Origin: Neoarius graeffei
Taxonomy: Eukaryota; Chordata; Actinopteri; Siluriformes; Ariidae
DNA length: 64,000 bases
Assembly (NCBI RefSeq): GCF_027579695.1
Contig: NC_083578.1
Span: 5,808,460 to 5,872,459, forward strand
Direction of reading: 5' to 3'
Position numbers and translations under genes: made by a program. Each line of letters opens with the position of its first letter. The first letter of the stretch is position 1. Under the pieces are notes generated by a model that saw only the letters and a program-made list of their open reading frames with translations, was not told the origin of the DNA and made no database searches. This document shows positions 11,282 through 22,963 of this stretch, in pieces.

Positions 11282-11582
11282 TGTGGCAGCGGGGGCGTGG
11301 TCAAGCGCCGGTCTGTGACAGGAGGGCGGAGTCAGGGAAGGTAAGTGGCAGAATCACGTCACCTGAGAGCAATTAACCTGTTTGTGTGTCTTCCCAGTGA
11401 CTGCGCCCTATATCAGGAGGGAGAGCGAGAGCAGAAGGAGCTCAACCCTGAACCAGACGCCGGTTGTGTGTGTCCGTGCGAGTTATTGTTAGACTGAAAA
11501 GTGTGGCAATAAAGCCAATTTATAAAACCTGATCTCTGTCCTGCCATCCTCTGTGCTCCACCCACAAGTAGGGTCTCTTACA
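11282..11582 (+). repeat. Gypsy-type 5' LTR
   Basis: A 301-bp LTR beginning TGTGGCAG and ending CTTACA, with CCCTATATCAGG as TATA-like box near 11408 and AATAAA at 11508. The PBS follows after one base. No second copy exists in the window. Confidence 0.72.
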
Positions 11583-11583
11583 G

Positions 11584-11601
11584 TGGTGCCGAAACCCGGG
11601 A
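11584..11601 (+). other. Primer binding site matching tRNA-Phe
   Basis: TGGTGCCGAAACCCGGGA is complementary to the 3' end of vertebrate tRNA-Phe (GAA) as I know it. Its place one base after the LTR end fits a PBS. Confidence 0.75.
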
Positions 11602-11627
11602 CAGTGGAGCACCAAACCAGCAGCCCC

Positions 11628-12276
11628 ATGGAATCCTCCCCGTTCGCCGATCTGGTCCACGCCCTCGCCACGGCTCAGCAAAGCCAGCACCAGGCACTCG
11701 TCACGCTCCGAAAGGAGCAGAAGCAGCGCTTCGAAGCCCTGGTGCTGGCCCAGCAGGAAGATCGCGAGGCGTTCCGGCATCTCCTCGCGTCGGCGGGGTC
11801 CACCAGCGCTCTGGCCGCGGGCCCGTCTCCCCTCATTGTCACCAAGATGGGCCCGCAGGACGACCCCGAGGCGTTCATCACGTTGTTTGAACAGGTCGCT
11901 GAAGCCTCGGGGTGGCCGATGGAGCAGCGCGCGGCGCGCCTCCTCCCCCTGCTCATGGGAGAGGCACAGCTGGCCGTGCTACAGCTCCCCGCCGACCGCC
12001 GGCTGGCCTACGCGGACCTCCGCCGGGCCGTCCTCCAGCGCGTGGGGCGCACACCGGAGCAACAGCGCCAGCGCCTCCGCGCGCTGCGACTGGAGGAAGT
12101 CGGCCGGCCGTTCGCGTTCGGCCAGCAGCTCCGGGACGCCTGCTGGCGGTGGCTGAGGGCCAACAATCGCGACGCTGAGGGAATCGTCGACCAGGTGGTA
12201 CTGGAACAGTTCATCGCCCGCTTACCAGCCGGAACCGCGGAGTGGGTCCAGTGCCACTGCCCGGCGTCGCTGGATC
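11628..12276 (+). pseudogene. gag: Gypsy gag, truncated
   Basis: The frame starts at ATG 11628 (MESSPFADLVHAL). An N-terminal Gln-rich helix (about residues 10-50) is followed by a capsid-like region with DDPEAFITLFEQVAEASGW and LLPLLMGEAQLAVLQL, typical of retrotransposon/SCAN-like gag. Codon use is strongly GC-ending. The frame remains open beyond 12276 but there the sequence has switched to Tc1 DNA, so the fused product is accidental. No zinc knuckle remains. Confidence 0.75.
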
Positions 12277-13240
12277 AGGTTACAAAACCATCTACAAAGA
12301 GTTTGGACTCCATCAATCCACAGACAGACAGATTTTGTACAAATGGAAGAAATTCAAGACCATTGTTACCCTCCCCAGGAGTGGTCGACCAACAAAGATT
12401 ACTCCAAGAACAAGGCGTGTAATAGTCGGTGAGGTCAGAAAGGACCCCAGGGTAACTTCTAAGCAACTGAAGGCCTCTCTCACATTGGCTAATGTTAATG
12501 TTCATGAGTCCACCATCAGGAGAACACTGAACAACAATGGTGTCCATGGCAGGGTTGCAAAGAGAAAGCCACTGACCTCCAAAAAGAACATTGCTGCTTG
12601 TCTGCAGTTTGCTAAAGATCACGTGGACAAGCCAGAAGGCTATTGGAAAAATGTTTTATGGACGGATGAGACCAAAATAGAACTTTTTGGTTTAAATGAG
12701 AAGCATTATGTTTGGAGAAAGGAAAACACTGCATTCTGGCATAAGAACCTTATCCCATCTGTGAAACATGGTGGTGGTAGTATCATGGTTTGGGCCTGTT
12801 TTGCTGCATCTGGGCCAGGATGGCTTGCCATCACTGATGGAACAATGAATTCTGAATTATACCAGCGAATTCTAAAGGAAAATGTCAGGACATCTGTCCA
12901 TGAACTGAATCTCAAGAGAAGGTGGGTCATGCAGCAAGACAACGACCCTAAGTACACAAGTTGTTCTACCAAAGAATGGTTAAAGAAGAATAAAGTTAAT
13001 GTTTTGGAATGGCCAAGTCAAAGTCCTGACCTTAATCCAATCGAAATGTTGTAGAAGGATCTGAAGCGAGCAGTTCATGTGAGGAAACCCACCAACATCC
13101 CAGAGTTGAAGCTGTTCTGTATGGAGGAATGGGCTAAAATTCCTCCAAGCCAGTGTGCAGGACTGATCAACAGTTACCGGATACGTTTAGTTGCAGTTAT
13201 TGCTGTACAAGGGGGGTCACACCAGATACTGAAATAAAGG
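12277..13240 (+). pseudogene. Tc1-like transposase (copy 1), broken
   Basis: The frame begins at GYKTIYKEFGLHQST, inside the first helix-turn-helix, and includes the second DNA-binding region (GRPTKITPRTRRVI), the catalytic start WTDETKIELFG, QQDNDPKY and the SPDLNPIE block, so the DDE triad residues are visible. A TGG to TAG change at about 13051 stops the frame right after the last acidic residue, and a G-run length change occurs near 13210. Not functional because of the missing N-terminus and the stop. Confidence 0.85.
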
Positions 13241-13451
13241 TTCACATACTTTTGCCACTCAAAGATATGTAATATTGGATCATTTTCCTCAATAAATAAA
13301 TGACCAAGTATAACATTTTTGTCTCATTTGTTTAACTGGGTTCTCTTTATCTACTTTTAGGACTTGTGTGAAAATCTGATGATGTTTTAGGTCGTATTTA
13401 TGCAGAAATATAGGAAATTCTAAAGGGTTCACAAACTTTCAAGCACCACTG
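12277..13451 (+). mobile_element. Tc1-like transposon copy 1, 5'-deleted
   Basis: This copy keeps most of the transposase gene and the right terminal repeat (ending CAAGCACCACTG at 13451). The left terminal repeat and the first roughly 30 codons are missing; the junction at 12276/12277 joins Gypsy gag directly to transposase sequence. It matches the two longer copies at 49889-51496 and 60715-62323. Confidence 0.88.
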
Positions 13452-13478
13452 TGTATATATATATATATATGTGTGTGT

Positions 13479-13564
<86 letters not shown>

Positions 13565-13590
13565 TATTTATGTATACATGTGTGTGTATA
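13452..13590. repeat. TA/TG microsatellite
   Basis: Long (TA)n with interspersed (TG)n runs directly after the Tc1 right end; the L2 3' tail resumes afterwards. Confidence 0.9.
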
Positions 13591-13845
13591 TATACAGAGT
13601 CAACCTGTAATATGCACTTTTTCCGAGCCTCTCAATAAGGCAAAATTTTTTTTTCTATACTTTTTCACGGTAGATGATGCAAATAGCCCTCTGTATTTAA
13701 TCCTTCATTTGTCTAATTTTTATTTCAGTTTTATTTGTTATCTGTTTGACTTTTTCTTGCTACTGTAACACATGAATTTCCCCGATGTGGGATGAATAAA
13801 GTGAATCTAATCTAATCTAATCTAATCTAATCTAATCTAAGGAGT

Positions 13846-14368
13846 AGAATAGCATCCAACAACTCAGAGACCAGTTTATGATGTGCAGTGGGAGATCCTG
13901 TGCTAGTGAGAGAATTTCTGTGTTTCCAAATGGTGCCAAAATCGTGCACAACGCCAAATGCGTACCTACTGTCCATAAAACTATTGACAGATCGCCCTGC
14001 AGCCAATTTGCATGCCTCAATAAGGGCACAGAGCTCTGCGGCCTGCGCCGACAGGTTTGAGGGCAGACACGATGCCTTGAGGACCTTGTGATCTGAGACT
14101 ACGGCAAAACCTACTTTGTTCTTTCCCGTCTCTGGGTCTCTGGAGGCTGAACCATCCACATAGAGGATCATGTCTGGATTTTCCAAAGGGTCGCTCTTTA
14201 AGTCTGCCCTGGGGAAAGAAAAATCGTTAGTGAGAGCAACACAGTCATGTGGCTCTCCATCATCCTCTGTAGGGAGAAGAGAGGCAGAATTCAGAACAGA
14301 GCAATGTTTCACAATGATGTTAGGCATATCAAGTATGACAGTGTTATACTTTAACCATCTCTGTGCTG
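13846..14368 (-). pseudogene. pol: ERV copy A pol: RNase H segment
   Basis: An open minus-strand frame with the RNase H acidic residues in YVDGSAS, AELCALIEA and DSRYAFG. One residue of the usual TDS motif reads MDS. The segment is bordered by the L2 LINE on the right (14373) and the first LINE cluster on the left (13835); together with 5205-6513 and 18132-19840 it makes up the pol gene. Confidence 0.83.
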
Positions 14369-14373
14369 ACAAG

Positions 14374-17363
14374 ATGGCGGCGAGCGTGGTTGCAGTGGCT
14401 TACGGCTCTCCTTTTCAGTGCTCTTTTTTTGTTTGTTTTTGTATTTCTTTCTTGCTTGTTTGTGCAACATCGGTTCTGTGAACATCCAGTACACCTGCCA
14501 GATACTTTTAGCCATTGGTGACCAACATCAGGTATCTGTTTCAAGCAACTTTCTCTTCACGCATAACATCCCAGATGATATAGCGAGACCACCGGGCTCT
14601 CCGTGGATTGTTGTCGGGTCTAGGAGGCGGCGCAGACGGAGGAGGGAGAGAAAGCAGAAGCGGGGCTGCAGGTCCAGTGCTATGCTAAGGCTAAGAAAAC
14701 AACCACACAAGCCACCTCTATCAAGCCTGTATCTCTCCAATGCCAGATCCCTGGTGCATAAAACGGATGATCTGGAATTACAACTCACTGGAAATCGCTA
14801 TGTTCGGGACTGCTGTGTTTTAATTATCACAGAAACCTGGCTTCATCCGGAAACACCCGATGCTAGCTTGCAGCTAGCAGGCCGCACTCTGCTCAGCTGG
14901 GATAGGAATTAGAACTCTGGTAATTGTAGAGGGGGAGAACTCTGGTAAGAGTAGAGGGGGAGGACTCTGTATATACGTGCATGACAATCAGTGTAACAAC
15001 GGAACAATTATAGATAAACACTGTTCCCCGGACCTCGAGTACATGTCTGTAAGATGCCGGCCTTTTTTTCTACCGAGAGAGCTAACTGTAGTGATTGTCA
15101 CAGCTGTGTATATTCCACCTGACGCCAGTGTAAACACAGCGCTCTCTCTCCTGCTGAACACCGTAAACAAACAGCAGCGGGCTCACCCTGACAGTGTTCA
15201 CATAATAGCAGGTGACTTTAATAAGGCCAACTTGAAGACTGTACTGCCAAAGTTTTACCAACATGTTAAGTGTTCTACTAGAGGGGAGAACACTCTGGAT
15301 CATGTTTACTCCAACATCAAGCACGTGTACAGAGCCATACCCCTCCCCCACCTCGGCCAGTCAGACCATCTTTCCCTCCTGCTCTCCCCAGCCTACACCC
15401 CCCTCAGACGCAGAGCCAGGCCCACCACAAGGACCATCACAACCTGGCCTGACAACGCACTCTCCAAACTACAGGACTGCTTTAAATTGACAGATTGGGA
15501 CTTATTTGAACACCAGGAGCTGGAGACATTCACAGGAACGGTACTGGACTTTATCAAGTTCTGTATCGGAAATGTGATGGTAAATAAAAACATCCGGGTC
15601 TTCCCAAACCAGAAACCCTGGATGACCAGCCAGGTCCGCTCACTCCTCAGGGCTCGCGACGCTGCCTTCAGGTCAGGTGACAGAGTTCTGTACAGTGCCG
15701 CTCGAGCTGATCTGAAAAGAGAAATTAAAAAAGCCAAGGTGGACCATAGGCTGCGTATAGAGTCCCACCTGTCCAGCAACAACATACGGGAGGTGTGGCA
15801 GGGCATACAAGACATCACGAACTTCAGGGACTGTGATGCGTCAACAGGAGACTGGAGTGTGCCACTGGCAGAGGAGCTAAATTGCTTCTTTGCTCGCTTT
15901 GAAACATCTCAGCAGCACTCATCTGCTTCAGCCCTGCCCCCACCACCACACAGTTCGTACATCACCCCATTCACTATACAGGAGCACGATGTCAGACGGG
16001 TGCCCCTGGCAGTGAACCCCAAGAAAGCTGCCAGCCCAGATGGAGTACCTGGTAAGGTGCTCAGAGCATGTGCCACCAGTTCGCCCCTACTTTCACCAGG
16101 ATCTTTAACCTCTCCCTGGCTCAGGCAGTCATCCTGCCCTGCCTAAAATCAGCTACAATAATCCCGGTGCCGAAGAAGTCTCCCGTCACCAGCCTGAATG
16201 ACTACTGTCCTGTGGCCCTCACTCCAGTAATCATGAAGTGCTTTGAGAGACTAGTTCTTCAGCACATCAAGGACCACCTCCCCCCAGACTTCGACCCCTA
16301 CCAGTTTGCATATCATGTGAACAGATCCACAGAGGACACCATCGCCGTAGCTCTACACTCTGTACTGAACCACCTGGAGCAGCAGCAGAGCTACGTCCGC
16401 ATACTCTTTGTGGATTACAGTTCTGCTTTCAACACAATAATCCCAGACATCCTTATCAGTAAACTGGACACTCTCTGCCTTCCCCCTCTCACATGTGCCT
16501 GGATAAAGGACTTTCTAACTAACCGGACCCAGACTGTGAGACTTGGCCCCCACTTCTCCTCCACCCGCACGTTGAGCACCGGCTCTCCTCAGGGCTGTGT
16601 GCTGAGCCCCCTCCTGTACTGCCTCTACACCCACGACTGTAGTCCGACCCACAACAACAACAACCTTATCGTCAAGTTTGCTGACGACACCACAGTGGTT
16701 GGACTCATCTCAAAGGGAGACGAGGCAGCCTACAGAGAGGAGGTCCTGAAGTTGGCAGCCTGGTGTTCAGAAAATAACCTTGCTCTGAACACCAAGAAAA
16801 CCAAAGAGCTCATTATTGACTTCAGGAAGCACAGCACCGACCTAGCCGCCCTCTACATCAACAACGTGTATGTGGAGAGGGTCCACACCTTCCGGTTTCT
16901 CAGCGTCCTCATCTCCGCCGACATCTCCTGGTCAGCAAACATTACAGCAGTCATTAAGAAGGCTCAGCAGCGGCTACACGTCCTGAGAGTCCTCAGGAAG
17001 TACAACCTAAACTCCAACCTGCTGCTGACCTTCTACCGCTCATCCATCGAGAGCCTGCTGACGTACTGTATTACAGTATGGTACAGCAGCTGCACTGCTG
17101 TAGACAGGGAGAGGCTCCAGAGAGTAGTTAAGGCAGCACAGAAGATCATTGGCTGCTGTCTCCCCTCCCTGATGGACATTTACACCTCCCGCTGCCTTAG
17201 CAGAGCTAAGAATATTATCAAGGACAGCTCCCACCCTGGCTTTGATCTGTTCGACCTGTTGCCCTCAGGGAGGTGCTACAGGTGCATCAGGACAAAGACA
17301 AATCGATTAAAAAACAGCTTCTTTCCAAAAGCCATAACCGCCCTGAATTCGGATATACTCTGA
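14374..17363 (+). pseudogene. L2 LINE ORF2 (endonuclease-RT), broken
   Basis: Frame 1 (to 14911) holds the start of the APE endonuclease (SLYLSNARSLVHK, ITETWLHP). It stops at a TAG near 14909, at a locally duplicated GAACTCTGGTAA segment. Frame 2 (14977-16146) has AVYIPPDA, IAGDFN and the GQSDHLSLLL block. A frameshift near 16065 leads to frame 3 (to 17363), with [22 protein letters not shown] and FADDTTVVG of the reverse transcriptase and the terminal [10 protein letters not shown]. All major domains are present, but at least two lesions separate them. A short basic N-terminal region (about 14620-14660, RRRRRR) precedes the endonuclease. Confidence 0.85.
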
Positions 17364-17489
17364 CTTTATAGTCTATTTATTTTACTATTTGCTAATTTAT
17401 AATGTGCAGTACTTTGTAAGGTGACTCTCTCTATGCAATACTTTTATAACGTGCAATACCTCACTCCGTAATGTGAAACGCAACACATT

Positions 17490-17825
17490 CACCTCAGGAC
17501 TGTGCACCTTACACATAACACATACACCTCAGGACTGTGCACCTTACACACAACACATACACCTCAGGACTGTGCACCTTACACACAACACATACACCTC
17601 ACGACTGTGCACCTTACACACAACACACACACCTCAGGACTGTGCACCTTACACACAGCACATACACCTCAGGACTGTGCACCTTACACACAGCACATAC
17701 ACCTCAGGACTGTGCACCTTACACACAGCACATACACCTCAGGACTGTGCACCTTACACACAGCACATACACCTCAGGACTGTGCACCTTACACACAGCA
17801 CATACACCTCAAGTCTGTGCACCTT
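17490..17825 (+). repeat. 35-bp minisatellite in the LINE 3' UTR
   Basis: About nine to ten copies of a 35-bp unit built around ACACCTCAGGACTGTGCACC followed by TTACACACARCACAT. Units are contiguous with few changes (for example AGTCTG for AGGACTG in the last). A diverged single unit recurs near 17955-17990, which suggests the array grew from the normal 3' UTR sequence. Confidence 0.93.
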
Positions 17826-18131
17826 ACCTTACCTTGCATACTTCATAATGTGTAATATTTTATCTTATAATGTGACTCTCTCATGCAATAATTTATAATG
17901 TGTCTGTCTCTGTGCAATACTTTATATGTGCAATACCTCACTCCATAATGTGTAACACAACACATACACCTCAGACTGTGCACCTTACCCCCTTACACCC
18001 CCCATTTCCCCCTTCCTCTCTCTCTCTCTCTCTCCACGTTGTTTGCACTGTTATTGGAGATGCTTTAATCTCATTGTACATGTGTATAGTGACAATAAAG
18101 GTATTCTATTCTATTCTATTCTATTCTACAA

Positions 18132-19800
18132 ATGTGACGTCTTTTTCTCCAACAGAAGCAGGGAGACAGCATGTGGGACCAAAAGGGTGAGGTTAGAATA
18201 CCCCACAATATTTCTGGAGGCAGTTACCGCCTTTTCAGCTGCAGCAACTGCACACAGGCAAACAGGAAGTCCAGCCGCCACTGGATCCAGCCTGCTGGAG
18301 AAGTAGGCTACAGGTCTCAATCTATCCCCATGTTTCTGCAAAAGAACAGAGGTCATAAAACCTTTCTTTTCATCTACAGTTTGAACAAATGGTTTATTGG
18401 GGTCAGGCAGTCCCAGAGTGGGTGTGGTCTGCAGAGCTCTCTTTAGGGACGTCAGGTGTGTGCGGGACAGCCGCAGCATTGACTGCTTGCAGATCTTGGA
18501 CAAACCTCCACTCATCCGGCTGGGACAGTTTTCGTGCCTTTTTAACTGGAAAAATAGGAGTGCGCACTGGAGAGTCCTGGCAAGGGACAATTACATCTGC
18601 CTTCAGCAACGAATCAAAGACCGGTCTTAAATCTGCAATTGCTTCTGGTTTGAGTGGGTACTGGGTCTGTTTAGGCCTGAAATCTGATTTGGGGGTGATC
18701 ACCACTGGTTCAGCATTCTTTATTAGGCCCACATCATGTTTACCCTTCGCCCAAACGGAATTTGGAACTCCTGCCAATTTGGGGTGCACCTCTGCTGGAG
18801 TTATGCCTGTGGAAACAGAGACAAACAGGCCACTATGGCTGGGGTCCCCAGGACCCTGGTCATCAGTGGCTAATATTACGCTGCGCTTAACATACACACA
18901 CATAGCCTGATTTTGTTTGTAGACCCCAAGCTTTTGGCAAAACAACACACTAGGGTCCTCTGTTTGGGACCACTCATTGCCATTGGCTGCGCACTTCTTG
19001 ACCCACTCCCCCACGTCTTACCAATGGGCGGCTCGTGGCTTTGCTAATGAGACATGGGGTACAGAATTAATGATGTCAAAGAAATCATGCTGGCAGCAGT
19101 CAACCTCAGAGTCCTCTGTCATGAGGCCGTGTATAACATGTTTGAGAACACTGTGATGAGCATTGATGCAGCTGTTTGGACAATGAGTAAAATGGACCTG
19201 CACAGCGCAATAATGTTTAGACCAATATGTAGTTTTGAGGGTCAATCTTTCATGTGCGTGGGGGTCTGCAAACCAAGTCTTTTCAAACTCTACATCTTGC
19301 CCTTGGTGAACATGTGCTGTGCAATGCAAATCCTCTATCATATAATCTGTGTCAGCTGATGAGGTGTTCAAGTGTGTGAGCTGTCCAAGGTGTTTTGGAG
19401 TTTGTGTGAGTTGATCTGAGCAAAGCCGCCAGACGTACACATTCAGAGGGCTTCCAAACCCGTACTGCACACCGCACATTTCACTTACTTCAATAGTTAG
19501 TCCATCTGGAGTGGACATGAGATTTACTCCTAATTTGCACATTAAATCACATGCTAACAAATTTACTGGACATGTATGTGAGATGAGAAATGAGTGGGAC
19601 GTAGCTATTCCTCCCTCGCTTTCACATGGGAGGTTGACTGAGAAAGTTTCGGTTATAGGTCGTCCTGAGATGCCCATTGTCTGAATAGAATTTGAGCTGA
19701 GCAGTGGGTCTACTGGAAGTACCCCATGTTGTATCATTGAATGTGCTGTTCCAGAATCTACTAAAAAGGTTAACACATGCCCACATACAGTGAGGGGCAT
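18132..19800 (-). pseudogene. pol: ERV copy A protease to RT region, RT core deleted
   Basis: In ERV order: protease (MPLTVCGH start near 19800, LVDSGTAHS with the DSG active site), an extra domain with HCTAH (about 19320-19337) and PHVSL (about 19043-19058), a segment up to FPVKKARK and WRFVQDLQAVN, then a jump to TTPTLGLPDP. Relative to copy B, 644 bp that encode the RT palm with YVDD are absent; the junction lies at about 18438-18445 in a TTAGGG repeat. A stop lies at about 19017 between the two long frames. The reverse transcriptase cannot be active. Confidence 0.87.
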
Positions 19801-19840
19801 ACAAGGGAGTTTAGAGAAGGGAGTAGTTGTGTATTTTAAC

Positions 19841-20679
19841 CAGGGCTTTGAACCAGAATTTTTTTCCTATTGGTTCATTCCGAACAGAAACGGAATTTTA
19901 ACATTTCCGGTTTTGGATTCCACCATTAAATAGACGTTCCCAAACCGGTTAGAACAAAAAAATTTCGTTCCCGGAATGGTTAATTATGTTCCCTGTCAGC
20001 TGTTTAACATAATGGCTATAAAATTATGCCTCTGTCTCATCCAGCTTAAGCCAAATGTAGGCTAATTCTATTACAACCTTCATTAAATAAGACAAGAAAT
20101 AATTCAAAACAATTATTATTTCAAATGTTGTCGATTTGGATTCTCAGTATGTCTTCCCATCTACACAAACAGAAAAAGTGCCAAAAATGAAAGATAATTC
20201 GTTTAGTGTGTTACCAAAGGCTAGTCAGGCCCTATGCATTGATAGGCTAACAGAGGTTAACGTCATTTAATGTTCCCGAGCCTCTCATTAACGTGGACAA
20301 ATATATTGATATCGTGTTTGAAATTGACATTTTTGAATAACGATAGACTGCAATATTCACCTCTTATTTAAGATGTGGAGACGTGATAGTAGTCCACCCT
20401 CCCGCTCTCTCCATTCAGTCAGCGAACGTCACACAGGAAGTGAACCCCAGCAGGTCATAGAAACTTGCGCAGGAGAAGAATAACTTTTTTATTTGTAGGC
20501 TACGGAAACTTTGAGGAACGAAATAAAAACCGGTATTAACCAGTTACCATTATTTTTAATAAGCGTTTCTGTTCCGGAACATAAAAAATAATAAAGTTTC
20601 TGGTTTCGTTTCTGTTCCATGTGAAATAGAAAAAGTTCCCGGTTTTCGTTTTCATTCCTTGAACCGGTTCAAAGCCCTG
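19841..20679. mobile_element. hAT-type MITE in ERV copy A
   Basis: An 839-bp element with terminal repeats CAGGGCTTTGAACC and GGTTCAAAGCCCTG, flanked by the 8-bp duplication ATTTTAAC (19833-19840 and 20680-20687). Copy B has the empty site near 29840. Internal sequence has several inverted GGAACGAAAT/AACCGG motifs and no transposase frame. Confidence 0.9.
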
Positions 20680-20946
20680 ATTTTAACAAACTTAATGCAA
20701 CATCAGGTGTATCTATTTGGACTGGTGTATCGGGCATTTCTGTGTAGTCTTGCTGTTGCATACAGGTGCTGCTACTAATGTGTTTAACGTTATGTGAATG
20801 CTCCTGTCCATGTGTACGTGTATCATCAGGTGTGTGTGTGTGTTACCTCCCCTGTTCTCTGTGTGGGGTCCGTTCCCAGAGTCCGCCCATCAGTCTGCTT
20901 TGCTGTACTCCTCACGGGGCCTCTGTTTGCTACTGTGGAGACAATC

Positions 20947-22467
20947 TCAAGCAATGTATCCCTTCTGATTGCAGTTGTAGCAGGTTGCGCCTTTTATCCA
21001 GGATGGGTCACCCCAGGTCATCCTGCCTCGGCCCCTACCTCGACCTCTTCCTCTTTGTCCAGGCTGAACAGTCTGGAGAAGAGTGAGAGTGGTGGCGTGT
21101 AGGTCTTGGTCTCTTTGTGTTGACTTTGTCTTCTCTTTCAGCAGCTTTTCTGCATGCACAGTGTACTGCTCGATCTTGGTAAGGCTGGCGGTTTCCCACA
21201 GGAGACAGAGCTGCTTTACTGACTTGGCCACTGCTGGATTCATACCGTTCATGAAACTGTTCCGCAGGTGCGCTTCCCAGACCTCAGGAGTGTCTTCCAC
21301 TCCAGCCAGGATCACGGGTCTGGTCAGGCCACTGTGTTTCTCATGCACGGCGGTGAGACAGGCGAGAAACGCTGACACACCTTCTCCATCTTCTTGCTTA
21401 CACATACTGATCTTAGACATGTCTATGTTCAAGGGAAAAGCACTGTCCAGATGAGCAAAGAGAGCAGTGATGGTATCTCTATACTCACCATTGCCAGCCG
21501 TGCTCCAGTCTGGTAGTCATTCGCTGGTTAGCTTCCGGCCACTCTTTGGAAACTTTGTTCCAATCTATACCCATCTTGATCATGAGTAGGTGGCGAAGTT
21601 CATGGGTGGTTGGTCGGAATTCTCTGTAAAATATCAACATTACCAAATCTCTTTCCTCCTACCTCTCTCACATTGGGAAGAGAAGCCATGCTTTCCTTTA
21701 TGTCAGCTGTCATCCAGGGTCTGTGGACTAAAAGTACGCCGTCAGCTCCAGCCATTTCCATCACTGGAAGATGAAGAACTTCAGACTTTAGGTTACGGCC
21801 TTGTGGACCCACTGGTGAGCACATGATCAGGCCCAGGAGGGTGTCTTTTCCATCGCCATATGCAAGACCGGATCTTGTGTGTGATGGAGATGTCCTGAGA
21901 GGCGCTGATGCTGGAGGCGGCTGGTAGGCTGGGAGAGATTCCAGGGGCTCAGTTTTTTTTTTTTGTCTCAACTTCTCCCCTTCTCTGTGGGTGAGGCGCT
22001 TGTGGGAATGATGCACAGCCTTGCTGAGGAGGCAGTGTGTGTCGGGGTGTTGGGGCAGACTCCAGGTCAGGGTCCATCTGAAATTTCAAACACTGAGAAG
22101 AGGGTGAGAGCCCTGCCTGTCGTTTCTCTCTTTTGTACTGTCTCTTAAGTGTTTCTTCTTTCCATGCAGAAAACGCCCTCCAGTCCCCTAAGAACTTAAT
22201 ATTATCTGCAGACTCTTCTTTTTCCTTCTGTTTCAACTTTTCTTCTAACTGTCCTATTTGCCTGGGACTAAAACTGCCCTTTTCAGGGAATCCTAAGTCC
22301 TTTACCCATATGTCAAACTGTGCCAAACAATCCTCGCCATACGAGGTTTTCATAAACTGGATGTTTGGGTTGTCATAGGAACACCCACTAATTATTATAG
22401 CACATGTAGCCTCAGGCTTACTTGCTTCTTCCTTTCCTTTCCCTAACTTGCTGTTTCTGTTCCCCAT
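20947..22467 (-). pseudogene. gag: ERV copy A gag, frameshifted, stop in zinc knuckle
   Basis: The start at 22467 reads MGNRNSK, with a glycine at position 2 suitable for myristoylation. The matrix frame (to 21949) and a middle part (21600-22016) are in different frames. The capsid-nucleocapsid frame (21432-20947) includes LTKIEQYTVHAEKLLKEK, an RGRGRGRGR box and the CCHC knuckle CYNCNQKG. In the knuckle, a CGA to TGA change stops the frame after YIA. The stretch 21480-21600 also shows frame changes. Gag forms the retroviral core; this copy cannot make it. Confidence 0.85.
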
Positions 22468-22723
22468 TGTACACTGTTATATTAATAGCCTGTGACAACA
22501 GCGGCTGAGTTTCTTTATCGGGATCACAAGAAGAACAGGTTGGACTATGTCCAAAAATGTGACACAATAATCCTTTAGGTGTGTTCTTATTAGTAAATAA
22601 TTTATCTGACATTTGCCTTAAACTAAAGTAGGTATCATTTAGCACAACAACCTCAAAGACAACTCGCGCATGTGTACAAAATCTATTTCTCTGTTTCAGA
22701 ATTTGGAGGAGGACAGTACTCTG

Positions 22724-22963
22724 TTAATTCATCAATATTTTGCGTGCACACTGGTGTGTCTTTGTGACTTCGTAATCGAACCTCTCTATCCCGTTCCTCC
22801 GACGGGCCAGTTGTTCACACAGAACAAAGGGAGCAAAACTCAATTCTCTCCCAGTTACGAATCGCTGAACATGAGTCTGTCGAGACACGCATCCATACTT
22901 CCCTCGCTCAAGTAGGTGAGCCATTACCCAGTCGTCACTTGGGCGGATAATTCTCTTACACAA
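22724..22963 (-). other. ERV copy A leader ORF (before gag)
   Basis: An open frame of about 79 codons between PBS and gag with counterparts in copies B, C and D. The residues are basic and His/Cys containing (RPSDDW, THVQRF, KILMN). It opens with TTG rather than ATG; the only internal ATG is near its end. It stops at TAA where copies C and D have CAA. Function unknown and it may not be translated. Confidence 0.45.

Larger units (their letters stand above)
11282..12276 (+). mobile_element. Ty3/Gypsy-type LTR retrotransposon, 5' fragment (LTR, PBS, gag)
   Basis: The fragment starts with an LTR (11282-11582), then a primer binding site and the first part of gag. It is much more GC-rich than its neighbours. 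Protease, RT, integrase and the 3' LTR are missing: at about 12277 the sequence changes within gag to the inside of a Tc1-like transposon. The gag resembles the SCAN-like capsid of Gmr1-type Gypsy elements; that assignment rests on general resemblance only. Confidence 0.75.
6524..13835 (+). mobile_element. L2-like LINE, 5'-truncated, with nested insertions
   Basis: A 5'-truncated LINE inserted into the ERV copy A RNase H/integrase region. It starts in the C-terminal part of ORF2 and ends with a (TCTAA)n tail at 13806-13840. The 10-bp duplication TCTAAGGAGT flanks it (6514-6523 and 13836-13845); copy B shows the unoccupied site near 26965. Its 3' UTR is split by a block of other elements (about 7010-13451), and the tail resumes at about 13590 with GAATTTCCCCGATGTGG, a typical L2-family ending. 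Direct length is about 0.8 kb without the nested block. Confidence 0.85.
14373..18127 (+). mobile_element. L2-like LINE, near full length
   Basis: The element begins GATGGCGGCGAGCG, a common 5' start of fish L2 elements, and ends with a (TTCTA)n tail. It is flanked by ACAA at 14369-14372 and 18128-18131; copy B keeps the empty site near 27492. ORF2 has endonuclease and reverse transcriptase domains but is broken. The 3' UTR carries a 35-bp tandem repeat (17490-17825). Confidence 0.88.

Noticed and set aside
11553..12422. A 289-codon fusion gene
   Set aside because: The frame crosses the junction of a Gypsy gag and a Tc1 fragment; it is an accidental fusion, not a gene.
13451..13768. 105-codon Tyr/Ile-rich frame
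   Set aside because: It is translated (TA)n microsatellite.
17473..17898. CRISPR-like repeats or a repetitive protein at the 35-bp array
   Set aside because: The units are directly contiguous without unique spacers, open in several frames at once, and lie in a LINE 3' UTR. It is a minisatellite.
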